Shown here: piece by piece, positions 22,038 to 33,571 of the stretch
Layout: each line of letters starts with the position of its first letter
How positions within the stretch are numbered: position 1 is the stretch's first letter
Assembly: GCF_002575655.3 (NCBI RefSeq)
Contig: NC_053036.3
Location: forward strand, 648,231,387-648,295,386
From: Aegilops tauschii subsp. strangulata
Taxonomy: Eukaryota; Streptophyta; Magnoliopsida; Poales; Poaceae
Reading direction: 5' to 3'
Length of the DNA: 64,000 bases
The notes under the pieces: generated by a model
The model's input: only the letters and a program-made list of their open reading frames with translations
Databases searched by the model: none
What the model was told of the DNA's origin: nothing
Translations under genes and position numbers: made by a program

Positions 22038-22834
22038 GGGCGTGTTTGGATCCCTGCGTTGCATGTGGCTCGCATCCATCATGCAAAATTTGGGTCGTTT
22101 GGTAAGCTGTATGGGCCCTTCAGCCTGGCCCGGTGGGTGCAAAAAGGGGCCTCTCAGCCAGGCTGAGGGATACGCAGGATTCGAGCGTATCTCGGATGCA
22201 GGCTCGCTCGCTCGCTCGTTTTCTGTCGTCTCCCTTCCTTCTCTTCCCAAGCGCCGCCGCCACTCCTCCCCGCCTCCCCATGACCCCATCGACCGGCCCT
22301 CCCGCAGCTCGAGCTCACCCCGCCGCCGGCCGCTGGCCTCCACGCGCCTCCACGACGGCGAGCGCCTCCACACGACCCCTCCGGCTCTCCTCTGATTCAC
22401 GCCACGCCCAACTCCCTTCTACGCTCAGTCGCCGGCCATGGACGCCAGCACTACAGCTTCGTCGAAGTCCAACCGCCGAGGAAGAACGCCACCAACATCA
22501 GGACCCAAGAACGCCGCATCTCAGCAAGGGTCACCGCCGTCCTCAACCAAGCGCCGCCACCGCACGCCAGATCCTGCCTCCCGTGCCGCCGAGAGCGAGG
22601 ATCCCACTGCCCGGAGCTGCCGAGACCTGGATCCCGTCGCCCGCGCTGATGCGTGCTCCTCTTCCGCATCAATTTCAGCGACACTCGGACAAAATTGCAG
22701 CTCGTGCAGCCATATGATGCAAGTTCACCAAACAGCCATCTCGATGGAACTTTGCATCGCCTCAACCTGGCCGTCCTCACCCAGGATCCTCCATGCAATG
22801 CAGCAGAAAGCCACCCAGGCAACCAAACACGTCC
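22038..22834. mobile_element. Small non-autonomous DNA transposon inserted in the Copia remnant
   Basis: The left end reads GGGCGTGTTTGGATCCCTG and the right end, read in reverse, GGACGTGTTTGGTTGCCTG: an imperfect terminal inverted repeat facing outward. The inside is GC-rich with proline-rich open frames that I take as non-coding or captured sequence. The ends resemble PIF/Harbinger- or hAT-like elements of grasses. Flanks CCTA and TATA do not give a convincing duplication beyond TA, so the superfamily is left open. Confidence 0.55.
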
Positions 22835-23330
22835 TATAGAACCACACGCAGGAGCACCAAAGAAATCAGCCAAAGATTTCAGTGAAAACTCTTCAAGCGC
22901 CAAAACTGCTGGGCCTTCACGTGCTTGTGAGCTCCCTCCTGCGTTCTTTTCTGAACCAAATGCACCTTTCAAATTTTCTGGGATTTGCACCGCTTCTCTC
23001 CGTGCTTGGCCACCACGTGGTAGTTGACTCCTTTCAACGGAGCTGTTGCTGCGTAAGAGCGTTATCGGCTGAACTCCGCTTCCGTCTGGATGCTCGGCAT
23101 GCTCCACGAGGTCACTGCTGGACGCGTGTGTTTTAGCAACGGACCCTCTCAGAATTGCCTCGCTGTCCTTTGACACGACGCCCGCAGGCCTCGCCGTGTC
23201 ATCCGCTGTGTACGCGCCTTGCTCGACTGATGCATCGTGGTCTTCCAGCGCCACAATTTCGCCTGCATCGTGAACTTCTGGTCTCACGTCCTCGTCTGCT
23301 TTCAGCATGACCACACGATCACACGTTGTG
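22835..23330 (-). pseudogene. Degenerate Copia internal region between gag and RT
   Basis: The minus strand is open in one frame here, but only the part next to gag repeats the GEIVALEDHD-like unit. The rest shows no protease or integrase motif. Integrase seems deleted, since RT follows directly after the inserted DNA transposon. Confidence 0.5.
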
Positions 23331-24570
23331 TCATGGATTTTTTGGCGCCACAACTTCGCCTGTTTCTAGCGTGACCACAGTGTCACGTTTTGTGTTGTGG
23401 TCTTTTGGCGTCATGACTTCGCCTGCTTCTAGCGTGATCACATCATCACGCCTTGTGCCATGGTCTTCTGGCGCCATAACTTCACCTAGGTTTTGCGTGT
23501 TCACACCATCGTGCATTGCGTCATGGTCTTCTGGTGCCATGACTTCGCCTGGGTTTACTGACGCGGATGCACACACCGGACCCATGTTCAGCTGACCAAG
23601 ATCATCTGGATCCTCCTTGTCCACTAGCTCGCACATCAACACCATATCCCCATCGTCTCCTTCCTCAGCCATGAGCGCCCGTTGCTTCGGTGCTTCCTTG
23701 CAGTTAGCCTTGAAGTGACCGAGGAGGCCACACTTATGACACCTTACTTTTCTGATGTCAAATTTCTTCCTCGGTGGTGCAGGCGTAGCCTCGTCGTCCG
23801 AGTCGGCGAAGTTCTTTCTCGCCGAGCACTGCTTACCCTTCCCCTTCTTCTTGCCACTGCTCATGGATCCGCCTTGCTTTTCTTTCGACAGGGCGATCCA
23901 TTGCGCCTTTGTCAGCATCAGGTGCTAACTCGCCTCAGCGTCGTCGAAACTGAGACGAATTCTCTCGTCGTGGGCTTTGAACCTTCCGACGAGATCCTCG
24001 ACCGTGAGTCTTCAGGTCGGGACATTGCTCGATCGACGTGACGATCTGGATGTAGCGTGCCAGTGCAGCACGCAAAAATCGTCGGACGATCGCAACTTCT
24101 TCTAGGGTTGAACCATAGCTGTGTATGCCGTTGACGAGGGTCTTATGACCGGAGGCAAACTGATCAACCGTCTCACTTTCATCCATCTTCAGGCACTCAT
24201 AGCTTCTCATAAGGGACTGAAGGTGTGCTTCCTTGACACGGTCATGACCCTGGTGCGGGATCTTGATGGTCTCCCATGCATCCTTCGCCCATTTCTTTCC
24301 GACGAGGTGTTGCAGCACATCCATCGGCATGGCAGAGTAGATCGCTGTTAACGCCTGACGATCCGTCCGATACTTCGCCGCGCCCTTCGCGTACTCGGCG
24401 CCGCCGGGGTCGACGGCTTCCCAGAGCTCGGCTCCCTCCATCGCGACCTCCATGTTCATCGCCCATAGTGCGTAGTCCTCTCGATCCAGGTGGGGGAATT
24501 GCGACACCCCCACCATCGGCATCGGTGCTGCCGCTGCCGCTGTCATGATCTCCTTGCCTGTGTTCGACAT
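23331..24570 (-). pseudogene. Copia gag with CCHC zinc knuckle and internal repeats (frameshifted)
   Basis: The ATG at 24570 opens MSNTGKEIM..., followed by a Copia gag domain (DREDYALWAMNMEVAMEGAE, HLVGKKWAKDAWETI, LKMDESETVDQFASGHKTL). The frame breaks at about 23935. In the neighbouring frame it continues with a basic stretch and the zinc knuckle CHKCGLLGHFKANC (about 23745-23700). After that comes a tail of four ~21-residue units containing GEVMAPEDHD or variants. Gag would package the element RNA. The frameshift and the deletions further on make the element dead. Confidence 0.82.
23340..23560 (-). repeat. 63-bp tandem repeat within the Copia gag tail
   Basis: CTTCGCCTG or a one-base variant recurs at 23354, 23417, 23480 and 23543, exactly 63 bp apart, so the reading frame is kept (21 residues per unit). 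A fifth, more distant copy lies near 23258. Confidence 0.9.
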
Positions 24571-24610
24571 GATCCTTCGACTGCTTTTTGAAAATCAGCC
24601 AATACACCAA

Positions 24611-24624
24611 AGCTCTGATACTAA
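24611..24624 (-). other. Copia primer-binding site, initiator-tRNA-Met type
   Basis: The minus strand reads TTAGTATCAGAGCT one base after the LTR end, close to the usual TGGTATCAGAGC. Confidence 0.7.
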
Positions 24625-24829
24625 TTGTTGACCCAATCTTCGTACGTGCTCGTAGACTATTACATTCCGTCAAGAGTTATCACGCAGTCGTCGATCTGGA
24701 CGAGTACTTTCCAGCCACACTCAGACTGCACGTACGTAGACTTAGACTGCAAGAGATATACACGTACCAAGGGAAACAACCTAGCTAGCTGCTGCACATG
24801 CACGTAGCAAGCTAGCTAGATGTTTGGTC

Positions 24830-25587
24830 TACGTCGTCTCCACCCATAAACGTGGACAAGAGATATTGTCTGTGACTCCCGGTTCTCGGATAAGGAAAGG
24901 GCGATCTTCGTAACCGTGATGTGGGCCATTTGGATGTCATGCAATCGCCTGACGCATGACCGGGAAGGATGGGATCCTGCAGCTTCTGTAAGGAGGATCA
25001 GAGAGGATCTCGCCATCCTAGAGCTACCCCGGCAACTTACTTCTATTTTGCCAGGCTACGGTTGGCAACCCCCCGATGACTCGCATATAAAGATAAACAC
25101 AGATGCTGCTGTCCATCTAGATGATGGGAATGCGGGGCTGGGAGGTGTTGCTCGTTCTTCATCGGGCTTTAAGGGTGCATGGTGCAAGCCATTTCCAGGT
25201 GTCACTGATCCTCTAATTGCAGAGGCTCTTGCGCTGAAGGAAGGAGCGATTTTTGCTACACTTCGAGGCTACATGCATGTGATCATGGAGACCGACTATC
25301 TTGAGGCAGTTAACCTCTGGAACTCTCGCTACACCGACTGTTCGGTGATAGCACCTATTCTGTTAGAAATTGGAGAGCTAGCTCCTAGTTTTGTGTCTTT
25401 TACTATTCAACATGTAAAAAGAACAGCAAACGGTCCTGCACATCTCTGTGCTAAGCGTGGTTTGACGCTTACAGTGACCAAGAGCTGGTTAGACTCTACC
25501 CTAAGCTTCCTGATCAGTAGCCTTTTGGCGGACTGTTCGGCGAATGCTTTTGTTGAATAAAGCTCTCTCAAGTTCCCTTCAAAAAAA
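24830..25587 (+). mobile_element. 5'-truncated LINE insertion with 16-bp target duplication
   Basis: AGCTAGATGTTTGGTC occurs at 24814-24829 and again at 25588-25603. The insert ends in a short A-run after GTTCCCTTC. It holds only the 3' part of ORF2, as expected of 5'-truncated LINEs. Confidence 0.9.
24850..25560 (+). pseudogene. LINE RNase H domain (C-terminal ORF2 fragment)
   Basis: An open frame of about 236 residues without its own start encodes a plant LINE-type RNase H. Acidic residues are visible in INTDAAV (D), IAEALALKEG (E) and METDYLEAVN (D). The last motif reads RTANGPAHLCAK, where an acidic residue would normally stand, so activity is doubtful. It stops at TAA 25558-25560, just before AATAAA-like sequence and the A-run. 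The reverse transcriptase part was never inserted. Confidence 0.85.
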
Positions 25588-25726
25588 AGCTAGATGTTTG
25601 GTCGATTCGCTACTCGCCGGGAACTCACGCACATACATGAAACAATACGAGGCGCCGATGGATAGCAATAGGCGCCTGTCGCACCCAATACTTTATTTCT
25701 TCTTTTGATCTGAGTTACAATGTAAG

Positions 25727-26966
25727 GCGAGGTATCTCTGGGCCCACTCGGTAATGCACATCACTATAAGCCTTGCGAGCATTGTAACTAATGAGTTAGT
25801 TACAGGATGATGTATTACGGAACGAGTGAAGAGACTTGCCGGTAACGAGATTGAACTAGGTATTGAGATACCGACGATCGAATCTCTGGCAAGTAACATA
25901 CCGGTGACAAAGGGAACAACGTATGTTGTTATGCGGTTTGACCGATAAAGATCTTCGTAGAATATGTGGGAGCCAATATGAGCATCCAGGTTCCGCTATT
26001 GGTTATTGACCGGAGACGTGTCTCGGTCATGTCTACATAGTTCTCGAACCCGTAGGGTCCGCACGCTTAAAGTTAGATGATAGTTATATTATGAGTTTAT
26101 GTGTTTTGATGTACCAAAGGTAGTTCGGAGTCCCGGATGTGATCACGGAAATGACGAGGAGTCTCGAAATGGTCGAGACATGAAGATTGATATATTGGGC
26201 GACTATATTCGGACACCGGAATGGTTCCGGGGGTTATCGGATATATACCGGAGTACCGGGGGGTTACCGGAACCCCCCGGAGGTTAATGGGCCTCATGGG
26301 CCCAAGTGGTGGAAGAGGAGAGGCGGCCAAGGGGCAGCCGCGCGCCCCTCCCCCCAAGTCCGAATTGGACAAGGAGGGGGGCGGCTCCCCCCTTTTCCTT
26401 TTCCCCTCTCTCTCCTTCCCTCTCCTCACCTACTCCAACAAGGAAGGGGGGAGTCCTACTCCCGGTGGGAGTAGGACTCCTCCTGGGGCGCGCCAAGGGT
26501 GGCCGGCCCCCTTCCCCTCCTCCACTCCTTTATATACGGGGAGGGAGGCACCCCCTAGAGACACAACAATTGATTCTTGAGATCTCTTAGCCGTGTGCGG
26601 TGCCCCCCTCCACCATAGTTCACCTCGATAATATCGTAGCAGTGCTTAGGCGAAGCCGTGCGTCGGTAGAACATCATCATCGTCACCACGCCGTCGTGCT
26701 GACGGAACTCTCCCTCAAAGCTCGACTGGATCGGAGTTCGAGGGACGTCATCGAGCTGAACGTGTGCAAGAACTCAGAGGTGCCGTGCGTTTGGTACTTG
26801 ATCGGTCGGATCGTGAAGACGTACGACTACATCAACCGCATTGTGCTAACGCTTCCGCTTTCGGTCTACGAGGGTACATGGACACACTCTCCCCTCTCGT
26901 TGCTATGCATCACCATGATCTTGCGTGTGCGTAGGAAATTTTTTGAAATTACTACGTTCCCCAACA
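25727..26966 (+). repeat. Angela/WIS/BARE-type Copia LTR, left end missing
   Basis: From GAGGTATCTCTGGGCCC to the end TACGTTCCCCAACA the sequence follows the Angela/WIS/BARE LTR as I remember it, including GGCGAAGCC, TTAGCCGTGTGCGG and CACCACGCCGTCGTGCTGAC. A TATA-like TTTATATACGG is near 26530. The normal start (TGTTGGAATATG) is absent, so it is a truncated LTR. No internal Copia sequence follows it. Confidence 0.88.
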
Positions 26967-27330
26967 GTTTGGTCGTTCAGTTTCTATGTGCATGCCTAAA
27001 ATTGTCTGGGTGTTTATTTTCTATGAATCTGCATCCTTTTTCGTTCAAGCAGAAAATCCACACTACTACTTTGTTCAGTTTGTACTGTATGAACATCTTA
27101 ACTGAATTCCGCTTCCCTGCACATGTGTCTCATGTTCAGTGAATTCCTCTGGTGGGCGGGCCTATGATACAACCTTGGACTGTATTGCTATACCTGCAAG
27201 GTGGTTTTTCTTTGTATGTTCAGGCATTCTTGCAATTGCACATACATGTTTCATTTTGATCATACATGTATACGATTGATCTACTAGCACGTCACAAGTC
27301 TCTATATTGGTAGCTTGAATTTCCTTGTTT
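26967..27330. other. Intergenic DNA, nothing recognised
   Basis: AT-rich sequence with no coding or repeat signal I can name. Confidence 0.4.
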
Positions 27331-29268
27331 TTCTTTTTTTCCGAAAAGGGGTCAGGCCCCGGCCTCTGCATCAGAACGATGCATACGGCCATATTATTAA
27401 TAATAAGCAAAATGTTCCACAAAGGTCCTCAGGTCTCAAGTGCAGAAAAGCTCACAAAGAGCAAAAGCATCATAACAGGAAAAGCCACAACCGGCAGACA
27501 AAAATATGAGATAGGAACCTAAAAAACTATCCTGTTACATGGCCGCCATCCAAACCGGTTGAAGATATCCCGAGCTACCGTCTCCCATTGGACAGATCCA
27601 GTAATCAAACACTCCCTAGCCTCCGTCAGAGTGAGTAGCGACTACATACGGATGAGTGTAGTGGCCCGGAAGATAACCTGCAAGAAATGAACTTTTGTTG
27701 TTATGCTAAAAACCAAATCGTTTCTGCAGTTCCAGACATCCCATAATAAAGCACATACTCCTACACAAATATGTCTCGCAGTTTCGGGGTCTAACCCATC
27801 TAACCACGTCCCAAATAACGTGTTGATGGTAGTTGGAGGAGTAATATTAAAGGCTAAGTGCACCGTCCGCCACAAATTTTTTGCCAAGGGACATTCGAGA
27901 AAGAGGTGTTTGATGGATTCATCCTTATTACAGAAACTACATCTTGTAGATCCTGTCCAATTGCGTTTTACCAGATTATCCTTAGTTAGAATAACTTGTT
28001 TATGTACAAACCACATAAACACTTTGATTTTTAGAGGTACTTTGACTTTCCACACATGTTTCGAATGAGGAATAACACTAGAGTTGATAACATCCAAATA
28101 TATGGATTTAACCGAAAACTCTCCATTCTTTGTTAGTTTTCAGCTCAACCGGTCGGGTTGTTGAGAAAGCTCGACCTCCATCAGTCTTCGCACTAAGTGG
28201 AGCCAGGCTTCCCAACGATTTCTCGCTAGCGTCCTTCTGAATTGGATATTCAGAGGATTGGACTGTAATACTGTTGCAACATAAGTGTCTCTTCGCTGCA
28301 CAATATTATAGAGAGAGGGATATTGGAGTGCAAGGGGCGTCTCCCCGAGCCATGTGTCCTCCCAGAACCTCGTGGTAGTACCGTTTCCAACTACAAATTT
28401 TGTCCTATTGAAAAAGGATGATTTCACTCTCATCAGTCCTTTTCAAAAAGGTGAATCAGTCGGCCTCACCGTCACCTGGGACAATGTTTTGGAGTTAAGG
28501 TACTTGTTCCACAAGATTTGTGCCCACGTGGCATCCGTCTCTACAGATAGCTTAAACAACCATTTGCTGAGTAAACATCTGTTCTTCACCTCTAAGTTTT
28601 CAATGCCGAGACCCCGTTGGTATTTCGGTCTGCAAATAATATCCCATTTAGCGAGTCTGTATTTTCTTTTTAATTCATCACTCTGCCAGAAGAATCGAGA
28701 TCGATAGAAGTCTAGCATTTTCCTGACTCCAACTGGTATCTCAAAAAAGGACAAAAGAAACATAGGCATACTCGTAAGAACCGAATTAATGAGAATTAAT
28801 CGGCCTCCGTATGACATAAGCTTGCCCTTCCAGTAACTTAGTTTCTTTTCAAATCGATCTTCAATGCACTTCCATTCTTTGTTAGAAAGCTTGCGATGGT
28901 GAATTGGTATACCCAAATATGTAAAGGGTAAAGATCCCAATTCGCATCCGAACAATTGTTTGTACGCATCTTGTTCATCTTTGGCTCTTCCAAAACAGAA
29001 CAATTCACTTTTATGGAAGTTAATCTTTAACCCCGATAATTGTTCGGACAAACATAACACAAGCTTCATGTTTCTTGCTTTAGCCAAATCATGCTCCATG
29101 AAGATGATAGTATCATCAGAGTACTGAAGGATTGACACTCCGCCATCCACTAGATGCGGAACTAGGCCACCTACTTGGCCGTCCTCCTTAGCCCTTCCTA
29201 TTAGCATTGTCAACATGTCAACCACTATGTTGAAAAGAATCGGTGACATCGGGTCACCTTGCCTCAGG
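27331..29268 (-). mobile_element. 5'-truncated LINE on the minus strand
   Basis: The + strand starts with a T-run (27331-27340, the A-tail of the minus-strand element) and ends abruptly at the reverse-transcriptase motif RQGDP near 29268. About 1.9 kb of ORF2 remains, with the 3' tail beyond it. A clear target duplication was not found. Confidence 0.85.
27642..29268 (-). pseudogene. LINE ORF2 fragment: reverse transcriptase C-half and zinc-binding domain
   Basis: One continuous frame on the minus strand runs through two stops. The RT part has RQGDPMSPILFNIV, the catalytic YSDDT (family Y-A-D-D) and FTYLGIPI. After the TGA at 28445-28443 the frame resumes with KGLMRVKSSFF, a region usual before the zinc-binding domain. 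After the TGA at 28142-28140 the zinc-binding module appears (CSFCNKDE..H..LEC). Both stops stand where related proteins have tryptophan, so each fits TGG to TGA. The enzyme would have copied LINE RNA at nicked target DNA. Confidence 0.85.
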
Positions 29269-30384
29269 TCTCAGGCCTTCCTGAGCGCTTACAAATAGCT
29301 ATCGCAGTTAAGCAATACTAGTACTCTGCTAGCACAGATGGTTACAACTTAGAACAGAGAGGTTAAGAAAAGCCCTAGATAGTACTAGTAGTTCCTACAG
29401 TACAAATTTGTTACTATATAGCTCTTATTGTGTTTGAACTTTTAATTATATGTTAACTTGTATGGCTTCGACATGGATATGCAATTTCTGCTCTGAAATT
29501 TGTGTGATGTTGTATGTATGTGCCATGCTTTCGTCCCTCTCTATTTGGCATGTGAACATATTTTCAATCTTTGTTAGGGACAGCATACATCACTTTAGAA
29601 CTCCTTATTGTTGTAGGTTGTGCTTGGTATTGATAAATTACTTTATAACACATGTGGGTTTGCTATGAGAGAGAGCAGTCGGTATTAGAGATAGCGTGGT
29701 CATGACAATTGATGTTAATAGAGAGTCCAAAATCTATCCTGATCTCGCTAATGGTGGGCCTCCTCATACCTTTTCTTATATAGCTTGTCAAATCTTGTTT
29801 CTGAAGGGGCAGTTTGTTGGTTCATCATGTGTTGCTAGGTAGTAGCTTAATGTAAACTTTGTCCTGTTACACTAGCTTAGCTAATCTTGTAGTGGACCAT
29901 TCATTATTCTTCATCACCTCAACATTAGGATAAAATGAACATTCCCTGCTCTGTTTATTTTGCCTCATGCACTTCAATTGTATTTGGCTTGTGCGATGAA
30001 TTTATGATGACTGTTTGTGCCATGCGAGACATTATAAATTCATCATGACTGATGTGTGCACCTACTCCTACTCTACCAGATAACTCTTGTTTCGCTGTTT
30101 CCCCTTTGTATGCTCTAGTACTATCCACTAGCAGATTTAGTGCTCCTGTTGTTGCACTAGACTATATCATTGGCAAAAAGGATGCACTAGTACGTACGTA
30201 TGCTGGATGTAATTTCCTCCTTTTCTAAAAAATTTCACACTTGACTGCCTTGCTCCACTCTGCTTCTTCAAAATACAGTCACATAGTGCAGCAGCTTGCT
30301 CTAGTAAGTACGAGTAGGTAGTAGCCACTCTGTTTGTGGTGGACTCAAATTAATGGACGCCTTCCTTTTCGATTTTTATCTTCG
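29269..30384. other. Intergenic DNA, nothing recognised
   Basis: AT-rich, no long ORF, no inverted ends found by eye. Confidence 0.4.
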
Positions 30385-31930
30385 ATTCAGAGCACCAGGC
30401 CACCTCCACCTCCATGAACGGCATCAGCGAGGAAGATGACGATCGCCGGGACATGATGGATCCCACACGGTAGCCCGACGAGCTGGAATAGGTCATCGTC
30501 CGCCCGGACCACCATGGGCCCATGGCTCCCCACAGAAGAAGGTCGGTCCCCTCTCCTTGTGATTGGTACTCTGCCGTAGAAAACGTGGTTACTGATAGAT
30601 ATTGGTCAGAAAAAGTGACCCCTCTCCTTGTGTTGAGAAGAACATGTACAATCTAGGGGCTCTGCTCTCTAATTCATTTTATTCCTTGGTTGTTGCTCAG
30701 TGCTCCTGTTCTTCGACTCGACTGAACATGATGCAGAAAACCTGCAATTCAGTTCTTGTACTGCTACAGCCAACGATTCTTGTAGCACACTGACTCTTCA
30801 TTCCTCTACTACTGGATATTTTCCTTTCGTTTCTTCCCTCACTGTGCTAGTAGCAGTATAGCAAGAACAATGAGGCATTTTTTGTTTTTTTCTTATGAGC
30901 CGACGACCAACCACCAGGGAAGGTCGATCCCTCCCTCTCGACTCTGTTTTATTTCCCCAAGTTATGCATGCTCTGCTCTGGTTTCTATTCTTGTGGTTGA
31001 TATAGTGCTTGATTGAATTGCATGATGCCACCAGGTTCCTCTCATGTTCCTCATGGATACCGGGGGAGGGAAAGAGACAATGGTTGGAGAAATGGAGATC
31101 AGAGGTAGTTGTGAGTTTGGAAGGGGAAGGAGCAGTAGTGATACAACCAAACCGGGAAACAGTCAGCCAATGAAAGCACCAAGCCATGTGATGAAAATCA
31201 GACTCCTGCTTATAAAACACTGTCTCGAGGTGAGCAGCCCCTTTCAGACTTGTAGCTTTTTTAATGATCATGGTTGGTAAATGTGTACTTGTAAGTTCTG
31301 GATCCCAATTTGATGTTTTCCATCAACACTCCGTAAATGACATACCTATTTTATTGTTGTGCTACCTTAATGATGTTCAACAGGAACACACTAGTAAATA
31401 TCTGGTTGGTAAATGTACATTCTTAAGTTTTGAATCCCATGTCAATTTTATATTTCCATCAAGACCTTAGTAAATACCATTTGCTAGTGTTTTCCTGCTT
31501 ATATATCAAAAAATATTTCAAATTTTTATACCAATTTTGGTGTGTTCTCATGCTAGATTTTTTCAGATTTGTTAAAATATTATATTGCATTCGGTGCACC
31601 GGTAGCACAAAGTGCGGGTGCACCGGATACATTCACACCCATTGCCATGTTGATCCCAACAGCCAGTCAGTTGACCAGTGGCCCCTGGGCTGTATTGAAT
31701 TGACCTCCTCACCAATGGCTATGTCTAAAAACTGCAGGAACACTGCTGGATTTTTTTGCTTGCTCTATAGTGCATTTTTAGAAAGCCAATTGCTTGCTCT
31801 GTAGGAACTTTTATGTGCTGGAGTATAGGATTCGCTGTTTAGCAAGGCTTGAGTAATTTAGTGTAGGAATTTAGTCTACACCAACGACGCGGGGGAGGTC
31901 GTCAAGGGCGTCTGTTCCAATTTCCTCTGT
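30385..31930 (+). other. Scattered exon-like GC islands of unknown origin
   Basis: Short GC-rich stretches stand out in AT-rich DNA. One at 30385-30545 (open frame with two stops, containing MNGISEEDD) and one at about 31875-31925 (frame reading [15 protein letters not shown], followed by a GTGAGT donor) look like captured or decayed exons. I do not recognise the genes. Confidence 0.3.
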
Positions 31931-31959
31931 GAGTCCCAATTCCCTCCCAGAGATGAGGA

Positions 31960-32740
31960 AATCTGCATTGTTCGGCTCTGAACAATCTGAAAAAATTGTT
32001 CAGACTTAACAGTGTCCAGTTTAGTTCAGGCTTTTTGCAGTTCAGAAATCAGGATGAGTTAATTCTTCTTTTCCCTAAATTAAACTAATTTCTGCTAATT
32101 CTATTCTTCAGCGCAATCCAATTTTTTTTTATCTCTGCAATTGGTTTGGCAGATAATACTATCTGCGCTGATGTTCTTCTGTTACTTCTCTCTGAAAAAA
32201 ACAATCGCTAGTGTTCAGTATTCAGAGTCGGTTATCATCAAGAATCTGTTTCTTGTGCTAATGAATATCCGCATCACCATCTAATAACACTAGTAAGATC
32301 AGGATGATTTAACTTGTGCTTTCTTCACTTGAATCCACAAATATTATCTCTGCAATGGATTTTACAAGTTGGCATGTCTGGGATGCTATTCTTTGGTTGC
32401 ATTGCGCACCCCCTTGTACTTCTCTCTGAAAAATAATTTGCTAGTGTTCAAAATTTAGAGTCAGTTCAGTTCAGGTTTTGCGGATCATCAACAATCTGTT
32501 TCTTGTGCTTATGAATTTTACATATTGGAAACCAAAAGATGCATCTGGATCACCAGTTTCTAAGACTGGACCTCATCATGTCTATGTTCACCAGCACTTC
32601 TCTCTGAAAAATAATCTGCTACTGTTCAGAATTCAGAGTTGGTTGAATTCAGGCTTTGCAGATCATCAAGATGTGTTTCTTCTGCTGATGAATTATGTAT
32701 ATTGGGAAACATAAATTATATCTGGATCGCCATCTACGAA
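31960..32740 (+). repeat. Imperfect ~180-235-bp tandem duplications
   Basis: CTTCTCTCTGAAAAA followed by CTAGTGTTCA-like and TTCAGAGT-like sequence recurs near 32186, 32418 and 32598. Each is followed by TCATCAA, TGTTTCTTGTGCT and ATGAAT. A more distant copy starts near 31980. Confidence 0.75.
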
Positions 32741-33552
32741 CACTAGATTACAAGTTGGCAGTATCTCATTCTCACTGGCATATTTGTTGTTTGTCCATGG
32801 TAATGCAGGCGACCTGAAGCCCGGCGCCGATGTCAACATAACTCCCTGAGACCTGTTGTTAGTAGAGTAATTACACACAGTACTCTGAAATCTCATTAAG
32901 CCTTTCTTTGATTGAAATCCAGGAGCAGAAAGGAGCAGTGAGCAGCGGCGGCTGACCTCGAGCTCTCGATTGGAGTGGAGGGAGGCGGCCGGCGAGGGAT
33001 CTGCGGCCAGCAGGGAAGGATCCTGGGGAACGGAGCAGGCGGAAGAGCGACCAAAGAGGGGATCTGGCTCTCGATTGGAGCGGTGCAGGCAGCCGGCGGG
33101 GAAGGAAGCCGGAGATGCGGACAGCGGAGGAGCCTGGCGAAGGGGAGGAGCGACGGAGAAAGACGACGACCTGAGCGCGATTTCAAATCGGGGGCAGTTT
33201 TGTAATTTCACTAGTTTTCACCTGGTCGGAAAAGGCCCCCCAGCGACAATTAGATTTTTGGGCATTTTTGCTTGGTAATTTTTACAGATAGTTGGTTTTT
33301 TTATTGGGAAGAGTTTGTTTTTTTTCCTCTTTTTACCTTCAACGGTTTGTCTAGCTTCTAGCAAGGCACAATCCAACTCCCCTCTCTCGATCCGTATAGC
33401 TAATCCCATGGCTAGCAAACAACCTATATGGCTGGACTTATTTTTAGAATAAAAAATCTTAGTAAAAACACCTGCCTATCAGTTTCATAGATACATGCTG
33501 AGTCGAGACGGCTCGGAGAGCATGGGGTGCACCCGTGCGTGGGAAACAGGAA
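32741..33552. other. GC-rich segment with possible terminal exon, otherwise unassigned
   Basis: At 32808 a TGCAG border is followed by GCGACCTGAAGCCCGGCGCC and an in-frame TGA, resembling a last exon. 32930-33180 is GC-rich (GGCGG-type repeats) with no recognised product on either strand. Confidence 0.3.
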
Positions 33553-33571
33553 GGGGGGGGGGGGGGGGGGG
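33553..33571. repeat. 19-base G run
   Basis: Uninterrupted mononucleotide G tract on the + strand. Its length may be affected by sequencing or assembly. Confidence 0.9.

Larger units (their letters stand above)
24626..25726 (-). repeat. 5' LTR of the minus-strand Copia element, interrupted by a LINE, outer end lost
   Basis: The + strand begins TGTTGACCCAATC at 24626, directly after the primer-binding site. The LTR runs to 24829, is interrupted by the LINE insert, and resumes from 25588. Its far end merges into the truncated Angela/BARE LTR near 25727, so the true border is not visible. Confidence 0.65.

Noticed and set aside
27300..29290. Target duplication for the minus-strand LINE
   Set aside because: TTCCTTG/TTCCTGA resemblance is too weak and not at the right position.
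33553..33571. G run as a functional quadruplex element
   Set aside because: A bare mononucleotide run of uncertain true length, with no gene context.
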